Shown: positions 1 through 6,997 of the stretch, piece by piece
Layout of the letters: the number at the start of each line of letters is the position of its first letter
Numbering within the stretch: the first letter of the stretch is position 1
Origin: Myxococcota bacterium
GTDB lineage: Bacteria; Myxococcota_A; Polyangia; HGW-17; JAJRWW01
Assembly (NCBI GenBank): GCA_024276595.1
Contig: JAJRWW010000151.1
Coordinates: forward strand, 1 to 21,590
Direction: 5' to 3'
DNA length: 21,590 nt
Program-made: the position numbers and the translations under genes
Notes under the pieces: generated by a model
What the model was told of the DNA's origin: nothing
What the model saw: only the letters and a program-made list of their open reading frames with translations
Databases searched by the model: none

Positions 1-71
1 CGCCAGGTGCCGGGCCGCAGGCTCGGTCTTTCCGATTGTTATCCGCTGTGGGTTGCGATACCTCTTGGGAC

Positions 72-683
72 ATGCACTTGAGCCCTCAGAACGTGGGCTG
101 GATCGAGGCCGTGGTGGGCTCCATGTTCAGCGGCAAGACCACCGAGCTCATCCGCCGGCTTCGCCTGGCCAAGATCGCTAAGCAGAAGGTCCTGGTGTTC
201 AAGCCCAGGCTGGACGACCGCTTTGCCGCCACCGAGATCGTGAGTCGGGCCGACGTGCGTCTGCGCTGTCACACGGTGGGCTCGGCCTCGGACATTTACG
301 AGAAGGCGGGCGAGGCCACGGTGGTGGGCATCGACGAGGCGCAGTTTTTCGACATGGAGCTGGTGAGGGTCTGCGAGGCGCTGGCCAACGCCGGGCGGCG
401 AGTGATCGTCGCCGGCCTGGACCAGGACTTAAGGGGCGAGCCCTTCGAGACGGTCGCAACCCTCATGGCCGTGGCCGAGTTCGTGGACAAGGTCATGGCC
501 ATCTGCGTAAAATGTGGCAACCCGGCGAATCGCAGCCAGCGCATCGTCGCCAGCAGCAAGCGCATCGTCGTCGGCGACACTGACGCCTACGAGGCGCGCT
601 GTCGCAGGTGCTTCGTTCCGGACTCCCCTGGGCCCCTGCAGGCCAACCTGCCCCTGGTGCCCATGCTCCCCAAGCGCTCCTGA
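72..683 (+). CDS. tdk: Thymidine kinase, type II (zinc-containing)
   Basis: Phosphorylates thymidine to dTMP with ATP in the cytosolic nucleoside salvage pathway. The 203-residue product has the family layout. A P-loop, GSMFSGKTTE, lies at about residues 16-25, with K22 and T23 binding phosphate. The Walker-B-like DEAQFF at 88-93 includes E89, the expected catalytic base. Two CxxC pairs (C145/C148 and C177/C180) form the structural zinc site. I chose ATG 72 because it gives the usual short lead (N-x-G-W-I-E) before the P-loop. An in-frame TTG at 36 would add twelve residues with no family resemblance. The usual family length is about 190-210 residues. The gene sits upstream of imuA with 145 bases between them and appears separately transcribed. 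The family is certain; the exact start is less so because no strong ribosome binding site is visible. Confidence 0.95.
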   Translation: MHLSPQNVGWIEAVVGSMFSGKTTELIRRLRLAKIAKQKVLVFKPRLDDRFAATEIVSRADVRLRCHTVGSASDIYEKAGEATVVGIDEAQFFDMELVRVCEALANAGRRVIVAGLDQDLRGEPFETVATLMAVAEFVDKVMAICVKCGNPANRSQRIVASSKRIVVGDTDAYEARCRRCFVPDSPGPLQANLPLVPMLPKRS

Positions 684-795
684 GCCCTCCCGGCCTCGGC
701 CCTGGCATCTATGTGCTTGGCCTTGCTCGCGGAGCTTCGATCCTGGCCGGGCTGGGAGCAGAGCTTTCTCTTGCCTCATCTGATGTCCCCTGGTA

Positions 796-812
796 CTGTA
801 CTTGTGTTCAGT
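796..812 (+). promoter_or_regulatory. Predicted LexA operator of imuA
   Basis: The site reads CTGTAC-TTGT-GTTCAG-T, an imperfect dyad (CTGTAC against GTTCAG). By my hand comparison it matches 15 of 17 positions of the Myxococcus-type LexA consensus as I recall it (CTRHAMRYBYGTTCAGS). It lies just 5' of the imuA ribosome binding site, 33 bases before the GTG start, and a weak -10-like GGTACT (792-797) abuts it. The same motif precedes dnaE2 at nearly the same distance. LexA control is established for imuA-imuB-dnaE2 cassettes in general; binding here is inferred. Confidence 0.75.
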
Positions 813-815
813 GCC

Positions 816-820
816 AGGAG
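816..820 (+). promoter_or_regulatory. Ribosome binding site deciding the imuA start
   Basis: AGGAG followed by an 8-base spacer to GTG 829. It fixes the start downstream of the operator. The in-frame TTG at 802 lies inside the operator and has no such site. Confidence 0.7.
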
Positions 821-828
821 ACCATCTC

Positions 829-1581
829 GTGTCATCCCCCTCCCTCGGCCTGCTGGCCAAGACCTCCCGTGCCGGGCGCATCGAAGCCCTGCAGAGGGAG
901 CTGCGGGCTCGCTTTCCAGGCGCCACCCAGGAGATCTCGGGTCCCAACGCCGCGACCATGTCCACTGGAGTCGAGGCCCTGGACCGGATGCTGCCTGCGG
1001 GCGGCCTGCCACGGGGCCAGGTGGTGGAGTGGGTGGTGGCCCGCTCCGGCGGCAGCGCCACCCTGCTCCGCCAGCTTGTGCTCCACCGCCTCCAGGAGGA
1101 TGAGGCCGTCGCCCTGGTGGATGCAGGCCGCAGCCTGTTCGCGGCTGACTGGCTGCTCCCTGCGAGCGGATCGGGCCTGACCTTCGTACGCCCCAGCTCC
1201 TCCAGTGAAGGCCCCTGGTGCGTGGAGCTGCTGCTGCGCGCCGGGAGCTTCTCCCTGGTGGTGCACGACGGCCCACCCTTGCCAGAGCGAGCTGGGCAGC
1301 GCCTGTCGCACCTGGCCAGAGAGGCTGGCGCGACCCTGCTGCTGGTTCGTCCCACCTGGCTGCCAGGCCGAGGCAGTCGGGGGGGGTCGGTGGTCCTGCG
1401 TCTCTTGCTGACCCCAGGCCCTAGGGCACCTCAGGGGGCATCCATGCTCGTCACCTTGACCAAGGGTGGCCCTCCCACCCGAGTGGAGATCCCCCATGAG
1501 AGGCATCCGACGTACAGGCTGTGTGCACATCCCCTCGTTCCCGATCGCCGTGGCGGCGCGCGCCGCGGTCGAAGCTGGTGA
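829..1581 (+). CDS. imuA: ImuA-like RecA-fold protein of the mutasome
   Basis: Accessory protein of the SOS mutagenesis (translesion synthesis) machinery, distantly related to RecA/SulA. In other bacteria it works with ImuB and DnaE2. The 250-residue product carries the ImuA/RecA-core lead motif (TGVEALDRMLPAGGLPRG) at about residues 44-61, followed by the strand VVEWVV. Where RecA has its Walker A lysine, this protein has ARSGGSAT (about 71-78), so the P-loop is degenerate and ATP binding is doubtful. Starting at GTG 829 is supported by AGGAG at 816-820. The gene overlaps imuB by 86 bases, which suggests one transcript and coupled translation. The LexA-type operator at 796-812 points to DNA-damage induction. 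Identification rests on the short core motif and on the imuB neighbour, since the family is divergent. Confidence 0.85.
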   Translation: MSSPSLGLLAKTSRAGRIEALQRELRARFPGATQEISGPNAATMSTGVEALDRMLPAGGLPRGQVVEWVVARSGGSATLLRQLVLHRLQEDEAVALVDAGRSLFAADWLLPASGSGLTFVRPSSSSEGPWCVELLLRAGSFSLVVHDGPPLPERAGQRLSHLAREAGATLLLVRPTWLPGRGSRGGSVVLRLLLTPGPRAPQGASMLVTLTKGGPPTRVEIPHERHPTYRLCAHPLVPDRRGGARRGRSW

Positions 1582-3187
1582 GCATGAGGCCACCTCACGG
1601 CCGCTGGTCCTGGCGGTGGGGCGTGGAGCCCAGGCCAGGGTCCGCCTCGCCAACGAGGCCGCTCTGAATGCTGGTGTGCGCCCCGGGCTACACACCGTGG
1701 CCCGCGCCAGGGCCTGCACAGCCGACCTGGATGTCCAGGCCTGGGACGACGCCCTGTATGATCGGGCCCAGCAGGATCTGGCGACACACTTGCTGAAGCA
1801 CACCCCTGCGGTGACCCGAGCCGGCCTGGGGCTTTTTTGGTTCGACGCCACTGGACAGGAGAGGCTGGGAGGCGAGAGCGCGCTGACCGAGCGTATCTTG
1901 CAAAGTGCCCTGGAGCAGGGCTACCCGGGCGCACGGGTGGCGGTGGCCAGCTCGGCGGTGGCTGCCGAGGTCGCCTGTCGTCTCCCAGGAGGGCCAGTGA
2001 GCATCATCCCCCCCAGATCTCCTGCCGAGGACGACGCCAGGGACGACGCCAGGGACGACGCCGGACCAGACGCCCGGTTCCTGGCTCAGCTTCCACTGGA
2101 TATACTCCCCCTGGACCCGGAGCTTCTGGAGGTCCTGGGGACAATGGGGCTCCAGAGAGTCGGGGAGCTGGCCAGCCTCCCGGCGACATCCCTGGAGCTC
2201 CGCTTCGGGGCCGTCGGCCTCATGGCCAGAGATCTGGCGCTGGGGCGCGATCCTCGAGCCCCTTTGACCTGCGGGGGACCCCAGGGGCGCCTGGTGGAGC
2301 TGACCCTCGAGCCCCATGCCCACGGCCTGGAGCCTCTTCTTTTCGGCACGAGAGCGGCCCTTGTCAGCTTGCTGCGCACCCTCGACGCACAGGGTGGCCG
2401 GGTGGCCCGCCTCCGACTCCACCTCCGCCTGGAGCCCCCCCACTCCCCTGTCAGCCGTGATGTGGCACCGAGCCGCCCCAGCACCAGCCTGCAGAGCCTC
2501 CTGGAGCTCTGCAGGGCCACATTGGAGGGGCTCCGGCTGGGAGCTCCGGTGACGGCCGTCGCGGTGGAGGTCGTCGAGAAAACAATGTCGACACGCGGTG
2601 AACAAGGGGATTTATTCAAGCAAAACTTCAGGGATGCAGATGGGCTCGAGGCCGCCCTCTCTCGCATCCGGGCGCGCTGTGGTCCTGCCAGCGTGGCTCG
2701 CCCCGTCCTCAACGACGAGCACCGCCCAGAGCTCCAGGGGCTCTGGGTACCGGACGGCCCTGGAGAGCTGCAGGAGCCCCCCCATCCGCCTCCGACAGAC
2801 ATCCCGGCAGAGAGCCCGGCCCCGTCACCCCTGCCCACGGCCAGACGGGTGGCTCACCCCCCGCTGGAGCTTCCAGTCCGGGAGTCCGGGGGGCGCCCCC
2901 AGTCACTGCGCCTCGATCGTCGATGGCTGCATCTCTTTGCGGTGAGCCCTGTTCGCAGGCTGAGCAGTCGGTGGTGGGAGAGCCCCGAGCAGCGCCGCCA
3001 GGATCGCCTGGTGATCACGGCCGATGGCGCCAGGCTCCTCATCTCCCGACCCGATCTTCCGGGTACCACATTCGAGGTGCGACCCGATGCGGGAGCCTCG
3101 GGAGCGCCGATCGAGCCCGGATTCGAAAGGGAGCCTCCCGGAGCCGAGACAGCTCCCGGCTGGAAGCTGCTCGCCTGGGATGACTGA
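1496..3187 (+). CDS. imuB: ImuB, catalytically inactive Y-family polymerase homologue
   Basis: Non-catalytic Y-family protein that links the beta sliding clamp to DnaE2 during error-prone translesion synthesis. The 563-residue product begins GCVHIPSFPIAVAAR, where true Y-family polymerases have HVDMDxFFAxVE, so the first metal-binding aspartate is missing. The SIDEAFLD site is replaced by GLFWFDATG, as in other ImuB proteins. Palm/fingers and little-finger-like regions follow, to about residue 360. QGDLF at 370-374 fits the pentapeptide clamp-binding consensus (QLxLF type). The C-terminal part, around HLFAVSPVRRLSSRWW, matches the ImuB C-terminal domain. A GGAG at 1485-1488, 7 bases before ATG 1496, supports the start. 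An acidic DDAR repeat at nucleotides 2030-2065 is unusual. The gene is translationally overlapped with imuA. Confidence 0.93.
   Translation: MRGIRRTGCVHIPSFPIAVAARAAVEAGEHEATSRPLVLAVGRGAQARVRLANEAALNAGVRPGLHTVARARACTADLDVQAWDDALYDRAQQDLATHLLKHTPAVTRAGLGLFWFDATGQERLGGESALTERILQSALEQGYPGARVAVASSAVAAEVACRLPGGPVSIIPPRSPAEDDARDDARDDAGPDARFLAQLPLDILPLDPELLEVLGTMGLQRVGELASLPATSLELRFGAVGLMARDLALGRDPRAPLTCGGPQGRLVELTLEPHAHGLEPLLFGTRAALVSLLRTLDAQGGRVARLRLHLRLEPPHSPVSRDVAPSRPSTSLQSLLELCRATLEGLRLGAPVTAVAVEVVEKTMSTRGEQGDLFKQNFRDADGLEAALSRIRARCGPASVARPVLNDEHRPELQGLWVPDGPGELQEPPHPPPTDIPAESPAPSPLPTARRVAHPPLELPVRESGGRPQSLRLDRRWLHLFAVSPVRRLSSRWWESPEQRRQDRLVITADGARLLISRPDLPGTTFEVRPDAGASGAPIEPGFEREPPGAETAPGWKLLAWDD
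2030..2065 (+). repeat. 12-bp tandem repeat inside imuB
   Basis: Three adjacent copies of a 12-base unit, GACGACGCCAGG; the first two are identical and the third diverges at its end. They are in frame and encode an acidic D-D-A-R run in a loop between the catalytic-fold region and the little-finger-like region. This is probably a strand-slippage expansion in a flexible loop. Confidence 0.85.
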
Positions 3188-3228
3188 GCCGCGGGCCGCA
3201 CGCCCACAGGCAGCCCGGGCCAAGGAAG

Positions 3229-3256
3229 TTGAGCCCAGTGCGAGATGCATTAGAGT
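3229..3256 (+). promoter_or_regulatory. Possible promoter of the M74 peptidase gene
   Basis: TTGAGC (3229-3234), a 16-base spacer and TAGAGT (3251-3256) fall just 5' of ATG 3263. Such a promoter would give an almost leaderless mRNA. The match is weak. Read-through from imuB, 75 bases upstream, is equally possible. Confidence 0.22.
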
Positions 3257-3262
3257 GTACGC

Positions 3263-5329
3263 ATGGCAGACCCAGGCACATCCTGGTCCCCACCGGTGCG
3301 CTCCCGTGGAGCCCACGCGCTCCTGCTGGTCGCCTGGCTCTGGGCCGGCGCCTTCGCACCCCCGGCCGAGGCACGCTCGCCGAGGCGGACGATCCGCCCG
3401 CTGGCCCGCCCGGTGATCGCACGCCCAGGAGCGCTCCTGAGCCCACGGAGGCGCCAACCCCGGCGAGGGCGCCGACAGAGCCTGCTCATGCAACGGCGGC
3501 GGCGAATGCCTCGCCCGCACCCAGCTCGCCGCGACCCCAGGCGCGTGAACCCACGCTCAGCCCCTCCCCTGCCTCTCCACCGCAGGGTCCTGCTCGCCAT
3601 CGAGCGGGACAAGGGCTCGGTGAGCCTGGGCAACACATCCACCGGGCGCCTGATCAGGGGCGCCAGGCTCGCCCATCGTGGCAAGCACCACCGGGTGCTC
3701 TCCCGATGGCGCAGACGAGGCACGAGCTACGCCACCGACGAGCTGCTCACCCTGCTCCTGGACGCCGCTGCCAAGGTGGCACGCGCCCACCCCGGCTCCC
3801 GAATGGTGGTGGGGAATCTCTCCAAAAGAGGCGGCGGGAACATACCGTGGAGCAGGTCCCACAACGCGGGGCGCGACGGCGACATCGCGTTCTATCTGCG
3901 ACGGGGGCGCGCCCAGGTGCTCCCCCGGGGGCTCGTGAAGATCGACCGTCACCTGCGCGCCCATCGCCAGCGGAGGGTTCGCTTCGACGTGGAGCGCAAC
4001 TGGACGCTGGTGGCTGCCCTCCTGGGCCACAAGACCATCCAGGTCCAGTGGATCTTTGTCGCCAATCACCTCAAGGCCGCGCTCCTGCGCTACGCCCGCG
4101 GCGCCGGTGCGACCCCGGCCCTCCTCTCCAGAGCCGACAAGGTACTGCGCCAACCCACCGACAGCCTCTCCCACGACGACCACTTCCATGTACGGATCTA
4201 CTGCTCCCTCGCCGACAGCCTTCAGGGCTGCCAGGACCGCCCCCCTTTCTGGCCAGGAGTCCGGCGACACGACAAAGCCGTCTCCAGGCGTATTCGAATC
4301 CTACAGAGGGCGCTCGCGGACCCGAGCCCACACTATCGCCTGCTGGCGCTGGAGCAGCTCCTGCGCTTGCGGGCCAGGAGCGCGGCCCAGGCGGTGGCCA
4401 GGCGCTCTCTTTGGGATCCAGACCTCCGGGTGCGAAGGGCAGCCCTGGGGGCGCTCCTCGCCTGGCACAGCGGGGACCTGCCGGTGGTCAAGGCCATCTC
4501 CCGCTTCCTCACCCGTGCGGGGGGCGGCATTTCCAATGGCGGACCTCCACTTGACAGCGCAGCAGGGAGGGCCCCAGACCGCCTCCGCTCCGCGAGGCAG
4601 ATCCGGCTGGCGTACGACACCGTCGCGGCCACCGCGAGCCCGAGATACCTGCCGCTGCTGCTCAGGGCAATCCGCTCCAGGCGAGGCATATCGAGGGCAA
4701 GGGGGCTCCGTCCCCTTCCCGAGGCGGCCCTGGCCATCTCGGCCTCCCTCTCCCTGCCCGACCTGAGACTGGTGCCCCCGCTGCTTTCTGCGCTGGAGCA
4801 CCCCAGCGGGGTGGTGCGGCGGCTGGCCGCTCGATCTCTCCGACGGCTGGCAAACCACTCCATGCACCTTCGCTGGTCCTCGCCCATGGGCAGACGCCGC
4901 CGCCGGCGAGCGGCGGCCCGCTGGCGGCGCTGGTGGCGCCGCAACCGCGGCAGAAGCAGGGAGTCCCTGGTACGGCGGGGCTTTGCGCGCCTCACGCGGC
5001 GGCTGAGAGCTCTCTCGACCAGGAGGGCTCAGAGGATCCTCGTCTCATACACCAGGCGTGGCGACCACCTGGGCTACAACGCCCACCGGATGCTCAGGGT
5101 GCTCTCGGGCGAGCGCTCGCACTGCCCTCCGGGGCCCTGCTCGATCCGCCACGGATGCTGGGTGCGCTGGTTTCGTCGTCGGTGGCGCTCTCGTCGCAGG
5201 CGCCAACGCATGCGGCACCGACGCCGCCGGAGACACGGCAGGCGTCGGGTTACAGGGATCCGCAGCGCTCACCGCTGGAGCTGGCACCAAAAGTCTGCCC
5301 CTCCTCGAAGGCGACGAGCCCAAAAGTGA
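3263..5329 (+). CDS. Secreted MepA-like (M74) murein endopeptidase with HEAT-like repeats and Arg-rich tail
   Basis: Probable periplasmic zinc endopeptidase cutting peptide cross-links in peptidoglycan. The 688-residue product opens with a signal peptide (arginines at 13 and 15, hydrophobic stretch 17-32, likely cleavage after AEA at 37). The M74 core spans about residues 110-320. It contains SHNAGRDGD, with H200 and D207 at the same spacing as the MepA zinc ligands (H-x6-D), and DDHFHVR, with H307 and H309. MepA itself is about 270 residues. This protein continues with helical, HEAT-like repeats (about 340-400 and 485-545, such as VVRRLAARSLRRLAN) and ends in very arginine-rich stretches around residues 545-570 and 635-680. 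ATG 3263 is chosen for the signal peptide. The gene lies between imuB and a radical SAM gene whose start is only 26 bases past its stop. The peptidase family is well supported; activity and the tail's role are not. Confidence 0.85.
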   Translation: MADPGTSWSPPVRSRGAHALLLVAWLWAGAFAPPAEARSPRRTIRPLARPVIARPGALLSPRRRQPRRGRRQSLLMQRRRRMPRPHPARRDPRRVNPRSAPPLPLHRRVLLAIERDKGSVSLGNTSTGRLIRGARLAHRGKHHRVLSRWRRRGTSYATDELLTLLLDAAAKVARAHPGSRMVVGNLSKRGGGNIPWSRSHNAGRDGDIAFYLRRGRAQVLPRGLVKIDRHLRAHRQRRVRFDVERNWTLVAALLGHKTIQVQWIFVANHLKAALLRYARGAGATPALLSRADKVLRQPTDSLSHDDHFHVRIYCSLADSLQGCQDRPPFWPGVRRHDKAVSRRIRILQRALADPSPHYRLLALEQLLRLRARSAAQAVARRSLWDPDLRVRRAALGALLAWHSGDLPVVKAISRFLTRAGGGISNGGPPLDSAAGRAPDRLRSARQIRLAYDTVAATASPRYLPLLLRAIRSRRGISRARGLRPLPEAALAISASLSLPDLRLVPPLLSALEHPSGVVRRLAARSLRRLANHSMHLRWSSPMGRRRRRRAAARWRRWWRRNRGRSRESLVRRGFARLTRRLRALSTRRAQRILVSYTRRGDHLGYNAHRMLRVLSGERSHCPPGPCSIRHGCWVRWFRRRWRSRRRRQRMRHRRRRRHGRRRVTGIRSAHRWSWHQKSAPPRRRRAQK

Positions 5330-5355
5330 GCGAGGAGGAGGATAGGCCTGGTCAA

Positions 5356-6762
5356 ATGAAGCCAAGCTCGGCTGCCAAGACATTTCTCACTCGGCCGGAG
5401 CCTCCCGTGTTGCTCCGACGTCTGCTCGCTCTTGGACAGAGGCTTCGTTCCCCCTGGCGGCGGGAGCGACAGCTAGCCATCTCTCGCGCATGGGAGGCAC
5501 TGCCCGCGAGCCTCCGCGGTCCCATGCAGGCCCTCGGTCGCCAGAACGCCGGCTGCGCTGCAGTGCTCCGCGTAATGGACCGATGCGACCTCTCTTGCGA
5601 CGCCTGCTACCTGAGCGCCGAGGACGACCGCGCGGAGCCAGCCGACATCTCCGCCGCTCGCGCGCAGCTCGACGCGATCCGCGAGCGGCTGGGGCCCTGG
5701 GGCAACGTGCAGCTCACCGGGGGAGAGATAACCCTCCTGCCCGTGGAAGAGCTGATCCGCCTGGTGCGCTACTGTAACGAGATCGAGCTGGACGCCATTG
5801 TGATGTCCCACGGGGAAACCTTCCGGCGGAGCCCAAAGTACCTGGAGCGGCTGGTGCTGGAGGGAGGCCTGCGCAAGGTGGCAATCCACGTGGACACCAC
5901 CCAGCGGGGACGCCCGTGCTGGAGCAGGCCAGGGAACGAGCGGGCGCTCGACCCCCTTCGCGACGAGCTTGCAGATCTGCTCCGCTCCACCCGCACACGG
6001 ACCGGCCGTCCCCTGAGCGCCAGCCACACGGTGACGGTGACCGACCGCAACATCGAAGACATCCCCGGGATCATGCGCTGGATGGTGGACAACTGCGACG
6101 CCTTCCACCTGGTGAGCTTCCAGCCCGCCGTCCCGGTCGGGCGCACAAGGATCCTGCAGGCCCATGCCGGAAGCGAGCAGCGCTCGAACATCCGCGGTGA
6201 GAGGTTGTGGCGGCTCATCGGGGAGGGCCTGGGCCAGCCCACGAACCCCCACGCCTTCGAGTTCGGACACCCCTCTTGCAGCGAGGTGGCCCTGGCCTTC
6301 GTGGTGCATTTCGGCCAGGAGCATCGGGTCATTCAGGTGCACCGACCAGGCTTCGCGCTGGACCGCTGGTTCATGAGCAGGCTCTTGGGGAGCCGCCTGG
6401 GTGGATTCGTGCTGGACGGGGAGCCCCTCCCGGAGACGCTCGCTCGTCTGCTTGGAATCCTGCTGAGGGACCCCGGCCTTCCTGCCAGCGCAACCGCATA
6501 CTGCCTCTACCGCGCCGCGACCGAGCGGGGCTGGCTGCCTGAGCTCCTCTGGGCCGTGGCCACCGGCAGGCCCTGGTCCGTGCACACTCTTTCTGTGGTG
6601 GTCCACAACTTCATGTCTCCCGCCGATCTGGCCACCGCCGAGGGGAAGGAGCGCCTCAGGGCCTGCGCCTTCCGCCTCCCGGTGGCTGGGCACATGGTCC
6701 CCATGTGCCAGCTCAACGCCGTGGGCCGTGGTTCGCTGGGCAACACGACACCCACACTCTGA
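5356..6762 (+). CDS. Radical SAM protein with extra C-terminal cysteines
   Basis: Probable S-adenosylmethionine radical enzyme of unknown substrate. The 468-residue product has the cluster motif CDLSCDACY (C77, C81, C84). GGEIT, the SAM-contacting motif, follows at about residue 120. Three further cysteines, C308 (GHPSCSE), C437 (ACAFRLPV) and C451 (VPMCQLNA), could hold an auxiliary cluster. The closing pattern C-x13-C with VPMCQLNA reminds me of the MoaA-superfamily group that includes MJ0619 and tetraether lipid synthase, but this is recalled resemblance, not a search result. ATG 5356 is chosen; an AGGAGG tract ends 13-14 bases upstream, slightly far, and GTG 5326 is a fallback. The frame stays open upstream into the peptidase gene, but that part looks non-coding. 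The 26-base gap to the peptidase gene implies co-transcription. Confidence 0.85.
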   Translation: MKPSSAAKTFLTRPEPPVLLRRLLALGQRLRSPWRRERQLAISRAWEALPASLRGPMQALGRQNAGCAAVLRVMDRCDLSCDACYLSAEDDRAEPADISAARAQLDAIRERLGPWGNVQLTGGEITLLPVEELIRLVRYCNEIELDAIVMSHGETFRRSPKYLERLVLEGGLRKVAIHVDTTQRGRPCWSRPGNERALDPLRDELADLLRSTRTRTGRPLSASHTVTVTDRNIEDIPGIMRWMVDNCDAFHLVSFQPAVPVGRTRILQAHAGSEQRSNIRGERLWRLIGEGLGQPTNPHAFEFGHPSCSEVALAFVVHFGQEHRVIQVHRPGFALDRWFMSRLLGSRLGGFVLDGEPLPETLARLLGILLRDPGLPASATAYCLYRAATERGWLPELLWAVATGRPWSVHTLSVVVHNFMSPADLATAEGKERLRACAFRLPVAGHMVPMCQLNAVGRGSLGNTTPTL

Positions 6763-6958
6763 ATCAAGACATTTGCAGGCACCATCACCGTCGCGACATG
6801 GCTTCACCTGGGGTTAACCGATCGGTCAAACGCTGTCTGCCAGGCGTCCCGCGGCCGACGCCGGGCGAGATCTCCATGGAGCGAGCTGTTGCCCCTCGCG
6901 GCGGCAGTATACCACGCCCTCGGGCTCGAATTCACCTGGTGGAATCTCAGCCCCAGGC
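6763..6958. other. Intergenic region upstream of dnaE2
   Basis: Together with the operator and leader, the non-coding stretch between the radical SAM gene and dnaE2 is 235 bases. It holds GGCGTC/GACGCC (6843-6848 and 6857-6862), a 6-bp stem with an 8-base loop and no T tract. Two overlapping perfect palindromes follow, GAGATCTC (6867-6874) and CTCCATGGAG (6872-6881). CAGTATA at 6905-6911 is the inverse of TATACTG at 6959-6965, which abuts the dnaE2 operator. I see no convincing small gene here. Confidence 0.5.
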
Positions 6959-6964
6959 TATACT
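6959..6964 (+). promoter_or_regulatory. Likely -10 element of dnaE2
   Basis: TATACT differs from TATAAT at one position and overlaps the left edge of the LexA-type operator, a placement that would let a bound repressor block RNA polymerase. No good -35 box is visible at the usual spacing. Confidence 0.45.
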
Positions 6965-6979
6965 GTACAGATGTCCAGT
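6963..6979 (+). promoter_or_regulatory. Predicted LexA operator of dnaE2
   Basis: The site reads CTGTAC-AGAT-GTCCAG-T. It shares CTGTAC, TGT and CAGTG with the imuA operator and has the same CTG-N10-CAG dyad spacing. It lies 35 bases before ATG 6998 (33 for imuA). It is the more degenerate of the two sites: about 13 of 17 positions fit the recalled Myxococcus-type consensus. Confidence 0.7.
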
Positions 6980-6997
6980 GTCGCTCCAAGAAAGAAC

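Noticed and set aside
802..828. Upstream TTG start for imuA
   Set aside because: It lies inside the predicted operator and has no ribosome binding site; GTG 829 has AGGAG at ideal spacing.
832..1851. Long open frame on the - strand opposite imuA/imuB
   Set aside because: It is antisense to two genes with clear family motifs, and its product is low-complexity and Arg/Gly/Pro-rich, as expected from GC-rich shadow frames.
5058..5345. Small + strand frame with a hydrophobic Gly/Ala stretch over the Arg-rich tail
   Set aside because: It could suggest a frameshift in the peptidase tail, but the main frame keeps plausible sequence up to its stop (for example CWVRWFRRRW), and no ribosome binding site supports the small frame.
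4933..5355. N-terminal extension of the radical SAM frame into the peptidase gene
   Set aside because: It is proline- and alanine-rich without motifs and overlaps the coding 3' end of the peptidase; ATG 5356 follows an AGGAGG tract.
5473..6807. 444-codon - strand frame opposite the radical SAM gene
   Set aside because: It is an antisense shadow: the + strand carries the cysteine motif and an intact enzyme layout.
6971..6997. ATG 6971 as dnaE2 start
   Set aside because: It falls within the operator, and the family N-terminus (AELHSHS) begins right after ATG 6998.
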